From: an uncultured Campylobacter sp.
GTDB taxonomy: Bacteria; Campylobacterota; Campylobacteria; Campylobacterales; Campylobacteraceae
Length of the DNA: 6,270 nt
Direction of reading: 5' to 3'
NCBI GenBank assembly: GCA_937875715.1
Contig: CALEHZ010000402.1
Coordinates: forward strand, 1-6,270
The first letter of the stretch is position 1; every line of letters begins with the position of its first letter. The notes beneath the pieces are model-generated. The model saw only the letters and a program-made list of their open reading frames with translations, was not told where the DNA came from and did not search any database. The position numbers and the translations under genes were made by a program. This document shows positions 1-5,741 of the stretch, piece after piece.

Positions 1-90
1 AATATTTTTAAAGAATAATTTTTTTTATATTTTTTTATTAAATTTTTTATAAATTTATGGTAAATTTTATTTATTCTTAAAGTAAAATTT
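1..90. other. AT-rich non-coding leader upstream of the hyf operon
   Basis: This stretch is almost entirely A and T with several runs of six to eight T, and stop codons interrupt all frames, so no gene is supported. Spaced T-tracts upstream of a -10 box are characteristic of Campylobacter sigma-70 promoters, which commonly lack a recognisable -35 element. It also contains a perfect AT-only inverted repeat (arms 51-57 and 61-67, loop TGG). No sigma-54 type GG-N10-GC element is visible. No end of an upstream gene can be recognised. Confidence 0.75.
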
Positions 91-99
91 TGCTAAAAT
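91..99 (+). promoter_or_regulatory. Extended -10 promoter of the hyf operon (sigma-70 type)
   Basis: TGCTAAAAT fits the extended -10 pattern TGNTANAAT of Campylobacter and related bacteria, with the hexamer TAAAAT at 94-99. A T-run lies directly upstream and T-rich periodic sequence replaces a -35 box. Transcription would begin near 105-107, giving a short leader of about 30 nt before the preferred hyfA start at 135. The match is by eye and the transcription start is inferred. Confidence 0.6.
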
Positions 100-122
100 T
101 ACGCGTTAAAAATTCCAAATTT

Positions 123-130
123 AAAGGGGG
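123..130 (+). promoter_or_regulatory. Ribosome binding site that fixes the hyfA start
   Basis: AAAGGGGG-like purine tract (AAAGG core followed by further G) ending 4 nt before the TTG at 135. It supports TTG 135 over the upstream TTG at 90, which has no Shine-Dalgarno sequence and sits against the -10 element. Confidence 0.65.
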
Positions 131-134
131 CAAA

Positions 135-869
135 TTGAAAGTTCATGAGTTTGTGATCTGCAATCCATTGCTCTGCATCGGCTGTAAAGCCTGTATGAAA
201 GCCTGCGCAAAAGAGGCTTTCAAACGAGGTAAGCTCGCAAAACCTAGACTTGATGTAATCAAGCTAACTAGCGGTGTGATGCCAAATCAATGCAGACAAT
301 GTGACGATGCACCTTGTGCAAAGGTCTGTCCAAGCACAGCGCTAAGAAATATGGGCGGATATGTAGAAGTCTATGAAAGACTTTGTATTGGATGTTCGCT
401 ATGTACAGTTGCTTGTCCATATGGCGCAATCGAGCTAGTAAGCGAAGAAGTCGCCTCAAATGGCCTAGCCAAAAATGAATACGATGTTTGCGGCGATGGC
501 TATATGAGCGTGGCGATAAAATGCGACATTTGCGATGGCAGAGCAGCTGGGTCAGCCTGCGTGGAAGCCTGTCCAAAAGGCGCTTTGGTACATGTAAAAC
601 CGCAAAGTGGCAAACACAAATACGGCGCAAAACTAAAAGATACTGAAAAAATGAGCTCATTTATCGCTGATATTTTGGGCTGTGAGCCGCCTGTAATTGA
701 AACTGCTGCGTCAAAACCAAAACCAGCACCAAAAGCACCTGAGCCAGAAAATTCAAAAGCTTCAGAAAATTCAAAAGTTTCAGAAAATTCAGCCGATAAT
801 TCTGCGCCAAATCCTGCTGTTTTAGAAAATTCAAACGCAGCAAATGATGCGCAAAAGGGAGGTGAGTGA
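135..869 (+). CDS. hyfA: Hydrogenase-4 electron-transfer polyferredoxin HyfA (HycB/HyfA family)
   Basis: Predicted electron-transfer subunit of a group 4 [NiFe]-hydrogenase, carrying electrons between a donor such as formate dehydrogenase and the catalytic module on the cytoplasmic side. The 244-residue product has 16 cysteines in four [4Fe-4S] sets: C14/C17/C20/C24, C53/C56/C61/C65, C84/C87/C90/C94 and C130/C133/C142/C146. The first sets sit in the typical CIGC..C...C, QC..CDDAPC...CP and CIGC..C...CP contexts, as in E. coli HyfA and HycB (the former about 205 residues). From about residue 185 there is a Pro/Ala/Lys then Glu-Asn-Ser-rich tail with no cluster ligands, absent from the E. coli protein. 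I chose TTG 135 because a Shine-Dalgarno tract precedes it and the N-terminus then aligns with HyfA. The longer reading from TTG 90 would add 15 residues overlapping the promoter. The stop overlaps the hyfB start by 1 nt. The family is certain; the electron donor is inferred. Confidence 0.92.
   Translation: MKVHEFVICNPLLCIGCKACMKACAKEAFKRGKLAKPRLDVIKLTSGVMPNQCRQCDDAPCAKVCPSTALRNMGGYVEVYERLCIGCSLCTVACPYGAIELVSEEVASNGLAKNEYDVCGDGYMSVAIKCDICDGRAAGSACVEACPKGALVHVKPQSGKHKYGAKLKDTEKMSSFIADILGCEPPVIETAASKPKPAPKAPEPENSKASENSKVSENSADNSAPNPAVLENSNAANDAQKGGE
745..791 (+). repeat. 18-bp tandem repeat in the hyfA tail
   Basis: Two full 18-bp units, 745-762 and 763-780, differ at one base (CAGAAAATTCAAAAGCTT and the same with GTTT at the end). 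They are followed by an 11-bp partial copy at 781-791. A further diverged copy of the core AGAAAATTCAAA lies at 824-835. The unit length is a multiple of three, so copies encode Glu-Asn-Ser-Lys-Ala/Val-Ser and copy-number changes would keep the frame. Confidence 0.85.
855..862 (+). promoter_or_regulatory. Ribosome binding site of hyfB
   Basis: AAGGGAGG, a near-perfect Shine-Dalgarno inside the last codons of hyfA, ends 6 nt before the ATG at 869. It favours ATG 869 (TGATG junction with the hyfA stop) over the in-frame GTG at 866. Confidence 0.7.
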
Positions 870-2776
870 TGTTTGCTAGTGTTTGTTTAGGATTTTTCAT
901 CCTCTCAATCTTGATTTTTGTATTTTATAATTGCAGCGACTTAGCAAGAAAAATCGGCTTTAGCGCACTTGCGATTTTAAATCTTTGTTTGATTTACACA
1001 CTTTGCGTTGGAGTAGATGGCTTTGTTTTAAAGGGAATTATCACAGCGCCTGTGTTTGAGATGGACAATTTAGCTAGATTTTTTGCCTTTATTGTAGCTA
1101 TTATCGCGCTTGCTTCGAGCCTTCATAGCCTTTGGTATAACAAAACATTTAAGTTTAATAACGCTGTTTTTGTAAGCCTTTTTAGCGGCTTTGAGCTAAG
1201 TATGATTATGCTTTTAGCTTCTTCAAATGTTTTTATTTTCATCATTTTATGGGAAGTTATGACCTTGCTTTCAGCCTTGATGCTAAAATTTAATGATAGC
1301 CAAAACTCAAATAAAATCGTTATGCTATATCTTGGCATAGCACAGCTTGGTGCGTTTTGTTTGATTATAGCGCTACTTTGGCTAAGTTTCTTAGGCGGAG
1401 AAGACATTAGGGGCTGGAGCAGCATTAGCACACCACATGCTGTGCTTATAGCGATTTTGATTTTAATTGGCTTTGGCTCAAAAGCTGGAATGATCGGCTT
1501 TCATGTCTGGTCGCCGCTTGCATATACTCTAGCACCTTCAAATGTTTCATCAATGATGAGCGCTGCGATGAGTAAGGTGGCGATTTTTGGTCTTATAAAA
1601 TTCACTTTGCTTTTGGATCTAAACTTTTATTTTGCCTTGGCTGTTATGATTTTAGGGGCGTTTGGAGCACTTTATGGAGTGATTTTTGCCTTGGTTCAAA
1701 ACTCATACAAAAGGCTTGTGGCGTATAGCTCGGTTGAAAACATAGGTATTATTTTGCTTGCCTTTGGTCTTGGGCTTTTTGGTCTAGCTACAAAAAATTC
1801 ACTTTTAACTACGCTTGGACTTGTAGCTGCTTTATTTCACTGCCTAAATCACGCTTTGTTTAAAAGCTTGCTTTTCTTAGCTTGTGGAAATATCTACGCC
1901 ACTACACGCAAAAAGCTTTTTGACGAGCTTGGCGGACTAAATAAATACCTAAAAGCTACTGGAATCTGCGTGATGATAGCTTGTATCGCAATCGCAGCCT
2001 TGCCACCATTAAATGGCTTTTTTAGCGAGTGGCTGATTTACAAAGGACTTTTAAATAAGCTTGATTTTGTTTCAGCCAGACTTGTATTTGCTATTTGCTT
2101 AATCAGTCTTGCTTTGATGGGCGTAATTTGCGTTTTAGCCTTTATAAAATTCTATGGACTTTTATTTAGCGGAATTGCTAGAGTTGATATGACAATCGGA
2201 GAACAACCTGGAGTTTTAGCAAATCTTGCTTTAATTATTTTGGCTATTTTATGTGTGCTTGTAAGTATTTTTGCTAATGATATTTCAGCTTGTATTAGCA
2301 CCACTTTAAGCACTCATGCAAATGCTAACCTTGTAAATACAGAGCTTATAAATTTACCTTTAGTTTGGGTATTTTTACTAGCCTTAATCGCTTTGCCTTT
2401 TATTTTGGCAAAATTATTTACAAATCCAAATCTACGCTTTACAAAGCCTTGGGCTTGTGGCTTTAAATATGATAATAGTATGCAAGCAAGCTCATCAAGC
2501 TTAATTGCTGATATTAGAAAGCTTGTAAAATTCATAGTAAATGAAAAAATGAGCTTTAAGCCAGATGGATATTTTGGTGCTTTGGAGTATAAAGTAAGCA
2601 CAAGCGATAGATTTTATACTCATATTTATGAGCCTATAATTAAATTTTTTGAGGTTTTTGGCGATAAAATCGGCATTGTCCAAAACGGCAAAGCTGGATT
2701 TTATATAGCTTATATTCTGCTTTATTTATTTTTTATGTTAAGCGGAGTATTTTACTTTTTAGGAGGGGCGCTATGA
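869..2776 (+). CDS. hyfB: Hydrogenase-4 membrane subunit HyfB (antiporter-like, HycC/HyfB family)
   Basis: Large polytopic inner-membrane subunit related to NuoL/M/N and Mrp antiporter subunits, expected to take part in ion translocation coupled to hydrogenase turnover. The product is 635 residues (E. coli HyfB about 672), hydrophobic almost throughout, with about 14-16 helices. Family hallmarks are the helix Glu E129 in LWEVMTLLSAL, K205 in GFGSKAGMIGFHVWSPLAY, K236 in SAAMSKV, K281-R282 before AYSSVENIG, H324/H328/K332 in FHCLNHALFKSLLF, the PPLNGFFSEW loop near 379-388, and K427 in a late helix. After about 520 the TKPWACGFKYDNSMQ segment and a further C-terminal helix are typical of HycC/HyfB and not of NuoL. 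ATG 869 overlaps the hyfA stop by 1 nt; the stop overlaps hyfC by 4 nt (ATGA). The proton channel residues look intact, so activity is plausible. Whether H+ or Na+ moves cannot be told. Confidence 0.93.
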   Translation: MFASVCLGFFILSILIFVFYNCSDLARKIGFSALAILNLCLIYTLCVGVDGFVLKGIITAPVFEMDNLARFFAFIVAIIALASSLHSLWYNKTFKFNNAVFVSLFSGFELSMIMLLASSNVFIFIILWEVMTLLSALMLKFNDSQNSNKIVMLYLGIAQLGAFCLIIALLWLSFLGGEDIRGWSSISTPHAVLIAILILIGFGSKAGMIGFHVWSPLAYTLAPSNVSSMMSAAMSKVAIFGLIKFTLLLDLNFYFALAVMILGAFGALYGVIFALVQNSYKRLVAYSSVENIGIILLAFGLGLFGLATKNSLLTTLGLVAALFHCLNHALFKSLLFLACGNIYATTRKKLFDELGGLNKYLKATGICVMIACIAIAALPPLNGFFSEWLIYKGLLNKLDFVSARLVFAICLISLALMGVICVLAFIKFYGLLFSGIARVDMTIGEQPGVLANLALIILAILCVLVSIFANDISACISTTLSTHANANLVNTELINLPLVWVFLLALIALPFILAKLFTNPNLRFTKPWACGFKYDNSMQASSSSLIADIRKLVKFIVNEKMSFKPDGYFGALEYKVSTSDRFYTHIYEPIIKFFEVFGDKIGIVQNGKAGFYIAYILLYLFFMLSGVFYFLGGAL

Positions 2777-3645
2777 CTTTATCTGTAATTTTTGCTTTAT
2801 TGCTTACGCCTTTGTTAGACGGAATTGTAAGAAACTTGCGTGGAAAAATTCAATCACGCGTAGGCTATCCAATTTTTCAAACATATTATGATTTAAGCAA
2901 ACTTTCAAAAAGAGCTAGAACTGCGCCTTATACAGCAAGTTGGGTGTTTTTCTTTACTCCATTTTTGCTTTTTGCTCTCTCAGTAATTTTGGTGCTAATT
3001 GCTAATTTAACGGTATTTAATGACATAATTTTATTTATTTATGTCTTAGCTTTCTTTAGATTTATTTTAGGTATTGAGAGCTTAGAAAGTGCTAGTCCTT
3101 TTGCAGCAGTCGGCGCAAGCAGAGAAAGCAATGTGGCATTATACGCTGAGCCAATTATGATAATTTCTGTTTTGGTGCTATGTGCGGTAAATTCTACTAC
3201 TGACATTATGCAAATTAGAGCAAATTTGCTTGAAAACGGTATAAACTCAGCTTCTTATATTTTAGCCGCAGTTGCTTTTATTTGGGCTATTTATTTAGAG
3301 CTTGGCAGAAAGCCATTTGACTTAGCAGAAGCAGAACAAGAAATTCACGAGGGCGTGGCTGCTGAGTTTAGCGGTAGAGATTTAGCCTTTTTAGACTTTG
3401 CGCTTTTACTAAAACAATATGCGATGATGAGCCTTTTTGTAGTGCTTTTCATTCCTTTTAGCTTTGGCAATGCTGTGATGGATAGCGTGTTTGTTTTTGT
3501 TTGTGTTGGAATTTTCTACATTTTAGCTATTATGATGGATAACTTTGGCCCAAGATTTAAGGTTTTAACCTCAGGTAGATTTAATGCCTTTTTGGTTTTA
3601 GGTATAGCACTTTTGGCGCTTAGCTTTTATGTAGTGGGAGTTTGA
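2773..3645 (+). CDS. hyfC: Hydrogenase-4 membrane anchor HyfC (HycD/NuoH-like)
   Basis: NuoH/ND1-like subunit that docks the soluble hydrogenase module to the membrane arm. The 290-residue product has about eight helices. Diagnostic segments are the first cytoplasmic loop with QSRVGYPIFQTYYDLSKL (about 27-44), SASPFAAVGASRE (106-118), the AEP motif with E126, and the acidic loop LGRKPFDLAEAEQEIHEG (177-194), the Hyf/Hyc version of the ND1 acidic loop with E186, E188, E190 and E193. E. coli HyfC and HycD are about 315 and 307 residues; this one is shorter mainly at the N-terminus, but the first helix is present. The start is ATG 2773 in an ATGA overlap with hyfB, preceded by AGGAGGGG at 2761-2768, so it is well fixed. 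A 1-nt gap separates it from hyfE, so translation is probably coupled. The loop reads RVGY where E. coli members have RRGP. Confidence 0.93.
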   Translation: MTLSVIFALLLTPLLDGIVRNLRGKIQSRVGYPIFQTYYDLSKLSKRARTAPYTASWVFFFTPFLLFALSVILVLIANLTVFNDIILFIYVLAFFRFILGIESLESASPFAAVGASRESNVALYAEPIMIISVLVLCAVNSTTDIMQIRANLLENGINSASYILAAVAFIWAIYLELGRKPFDLAEAEQEIHEGVAAEFSGRDLAFLDFALLLKQYAMMSLFVVLFIPFSFGNAVMDSVFVFVCVGIFYILAIMMDNFGPRFKVLTSGRFNAFLVLGIALLALSFYVVGV

Positions 3646-3646
3646 G

Positions 3647-4282
3647 ATGGAAATTTTAACTTATATTTTTATGCTTTTAGCGCTGCTTTGCTTTGGGCTT
3701 AGGTCTTATAAGCTAAGCTTGGGCTTTTATGTGCTAAATACCTTGGCTTTAGTGGCTTTGTTTGCTATTTTAGCAGGCGAGTATCACGCTAGCGAGCTTT
3801 CACACTGGGCGATAACTAGCTTTGTTACAAAAGCAGTTTTGGTGCCAGCAATTTTATTTTATACACTTAAAAAAGCTGGCGAACCAAATGAGAGCGAGCC
3901 AATTGGTGGCTTTTTATTTAGCATTGTGATTGCTTGTGGCGTTAGCATTGGTGTGGCTGTGATTTTTGCGCCTGTTTTTGAGCCTTTTGCTATGATAAAA
4001 AATTCACTGCTTTTAAAAGCTAGTATTTTTGTATTTATGATAGGACTGAGCTTCTTTATTTTAAGAACTTCGTTTTTTAAGCAAATAATAGGATATTGCT
4101 TAATTGAGCACGGAATTCACCTAAGCCTTGCTCTAAATGCTTATAATGCTAGTGCACTTGCTGAAATTGGCATTGTAAGCGATGCGATTTTCTGCGTGAT
4201 TGTAATGTGTGTTCTGTCTTTAAAATACAGAGCAATTTTTGGTAGTTTTTCAAATGTTGAAGCTACACATTTAAGGGGCTAA
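3647..4282 (+). CDS. hyfE: Hydrogenase-4 membrane subunit HyfE (NuoK-like)
   Basis: Small membrane subunit of the hydrogenase-4 ion-pumping arm, present in Hyf but not in the simpler E. coli Hyc (hydrogenase-3) complex. The 211-residue product matches E. coli HyfE (about 216) in length and pattern. An N-terminal helix is followed by RSYKLSLGFYVLNTLAL (19-35) and SFVTKAVLVP (58-67). The C-terminal half resembles NuoK/ND4L, with GYCLIEHGIHLSLALNA (149-165) holding the helix Glu E154, then AEIGIVSDAIFCVIVMCVL with E173 and D179. About six helices are visible. ATG 3647 has GGGAG at 3636-3640, 6 nt away, embedded in the end of hyfC. The gap to hyfF is 1 nt. E. coli has hyfD between hyfC and this gene; here no such gene exists. 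The presence of HyfE separates this operon from a hyc (FHL-1) type. Confidence 0.9.
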   Translation: MEILTYIFMLLALLCFGLRSYKLSLGFYVLNTLALVALFAILAGEYHASELSHWAITSFVTKAVLVPAILFYTLKKAGEPNESEPIGGFLFSIVIACGVSIGVAVIFAPVFEPFAMIKNSLLLKASIFVFMIGLSFFILRTSFFKQIIGYCLIEHGIHLSLALNAYNASALAEIGIVSDAIFCVIVMCVLSLKYRAIFGSFSNVEATHLRG

Positions 4283-4283
4283 T

Positions 4284-5741
4284 ATGGATATTTTATTTTA
4301 TGCTTTGCTTATTCCTTTGCTTGGAGCTTTGGTAGTTTATTTAGTGCCAGCAGGTGTGATAAATATAGTTCATATAGCATTTAGTGCAGCCACTTCGTTT
4401 GTTTTACTAAAACTTGTTTTCATAGCAAGTAGTGGTGAGATTTTATACGCACTAGATTCTAATCTATTTTTAGATCCGCTTGGGGCAGTGTTTTTGTTTA
4501 TCATAGCAGTTAGTGGCTTTTTTATCAATCTATACTTCCCAACATACATAAAATGGCAGTATTTAAGCGTGATAAAAAAGAAAGTTTTATTAAGCCTTGC
4601 TCATATTACTGTTTTTGCTATGATTTTAGCTAGTATTAGCAATAACTTGATTTTAATGTGGGCAGCAATAGAGGCGACTACGATAGCTACGCTATTTATG
4701 GTAACTTACAAAGATGATAAAAAAATCATCGAAGCTGGATATAAATACATCATGGTCTGCTCAATAGGCCTTAGCCTTGCGATGTTTGCTACGATTTTAT
4801 TGTATTCAAGCGCATTCCATACTTTTGGCGATGTAAAAGAGCTAATTTTCTTTTCATTTTTACAAAATACAAGAGATTTAGACCCAACGCTTTCAAAAAT
4901 TGTCTTTATTTTTGCACTAATTGGCTTTGGCACAAAGGCTGGTCTTGCGCCAACTCATACTTGGCTGCCAGATGCACACGCAAGTGGTCCAGCACCAACT
5001 TCAGCTATGCTAAGTGGTATAGTGCTAAAAGTGGCTATGCTTGGGCTAATTCGCTATTATATAATTGTGCTAAATAACGCAGGTCCTGCTTTTGTAGAAC
5101 AAACTATGCTAATAAGCGGCTTATTTACTACATTTTTAGCTGGAATTTTCCTTATTAGACAGCATGATATTAAGCGTATGTTTGCTTATCACTCTGTGGT
5201 TCATATGGGCGTAGTTGCCTTTGGTTTAGGCGTTGGCGGCAAGCTTGGCGTGTTTGCAGCGATTTTCCACTGCTTAGCTCACAGCCTTACAAAAGCACTT
5301 GCTTTCTTGGTTACTGGAAACACAGGCAGGATTTATGGAACAAATGATATGACAAAAATGGGTGGCATGATTAAAATTGCACCAGTTACTACGGTTTTAC
5401 TTGGAATTGCGATTTGTTCGCTTGTAGGTGTGCCTGCATTTAGCATTTTTGTTAGTGAGTTTATGATGTTTAAAGCTAGCATAATGGATGCGCAATATCT
5501 AATTGCTATTTTATTTGCTATTGCTTTGCTTATCATCTTTATTGCTGATTTTTCTCACTTTTTCTTAGCTGGCTTTAACGAGCCTAGAGGCAAGGTTCAT
5601 TATAACGGCGAAATGAGCTTTTATGAGAATTTGCCAGTAATTGCCTTTGGTATTTTGGTTATCGCTTTTGGTGTATGGAAATTTGAGTTTTTCTGGGGCT
5701 TGATTGGTGCTAGCGTGGATATGATAAGGGGATTACAATGA
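4284..5741 (+). CDS. hyfF: Hydrogenase-4 membrane subunit HyfF (antiporter-like)
   Basis: Second antiporter-like subunit of the window, related to NuoM/NuoN and MrpD-type proteins, inner membrane, probably part of the ion path. The product is 485 residues (E. coli HyfF about 526). Features are E130 in LMWAAIEATTIATLFMV, the signature GFGTKAGLAPTHTWLPDAH (214-232) with K218, the helix Lys K249 in SGIVLKVAM, K297-R298 before MFAYHSVVHMG, H329/H333/K337 in FHCLAHSLTKALAFL, and SEFMMFKA near 391-398. The late helix around ADFSHFFLAG (421-430) shows D422 and H425 but no Lys or Glu of the kind found in NuoL/M/N. ATG 4284 follows AAGGGG at 4273-4278 by 5 nt. Its TGA overlaps the hyfG ATG by 4 nt minus one (ATGA, 5738-5741). 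HyfD is the main alternative label, but the THTWLPDAH signature and the position between hyfE and hyfG favour HyfF. Confidence 0.88.
   Translation: MDILFYALLIPLLGALVVYLVPAGVINIVHIAFSAATSFVLLKLVFIASSGEILYALDSNLFLDPLGAVFLFIIAVSGFFINLYFPTYIKWQYLSVIKKKVLLSLAHITVFAMILASISNNLILMWAAIEATTIATLFMVTYKDDKKIIEAGYKYIMVCSIGLSLAMFATILLYSSAFHTFGDVKELIFFSFLQNTRDLDPTLSKIVFIFALIGFGTKAGLAPTHTWLPDAHASGPAPTSAMLSGIVLKVAMLGLIRYYIIVLNNAGPAFVEQTMLISGLFTTFLAGIFLIRQHDIKRMFAYHSVVHMGVVAFGLGVGGKLGVFAAIFHCLAHSLTKALAFLVTGNTGRIYGTNDMTKMGGMIKIAPVTTVLLGIAICSLVGVPAFSIFVSEFMMFKASIMDAQYLIAILFAIALLIIFIADFSHFFLAGFNEPRGKVHYNGEMSFYENLPVIAFGILVIAFGVWKFEFFWGLIGASVDMIRGLQ

Noticed and set aside
51..90. Rho-independent terminator of an upstream gene
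   Set aside because: The only hairpin has an all-AT stem of 7 bp, with no GC-rich stem before a T-run.
51..100. Sigma-54 promoter upstream of hyfA, as for E. coli hyf
   Set aside because: No GG-N10-GC pair is present: the GG at 59-60 is followed by TT at the required distance, and the GC at 92-93 has no GG upstream.
866..868. GTG at 866 as the hyfB start
   Set aside because: The ATG immediately after it at 869 has ideal Shine-Dalgarno spacing and is the stronger codon; the difference is one residue.
268..900. Minus-strand open frames opposite hyfA (268-660 and 661-900)
   Set aside because: They lie opposite a clear four-cluster ferredoxin gene, have basic, Leu/His/Arg-rich or low-complexity composition, and show no recognisable motifs.
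869..5741. Complex I (nuo) operon or Mrp antiporter cluster
   Set aside because: The HyfA four-cluster ferredoxin, the HyfE subunit, the WACG segment at the HyfB C-terminus and the HyfG N-terminus are specific to group 4 hydrogenases. NuoJ, separate NuoC/NuoD and Mrp-specific small subunits are absent.
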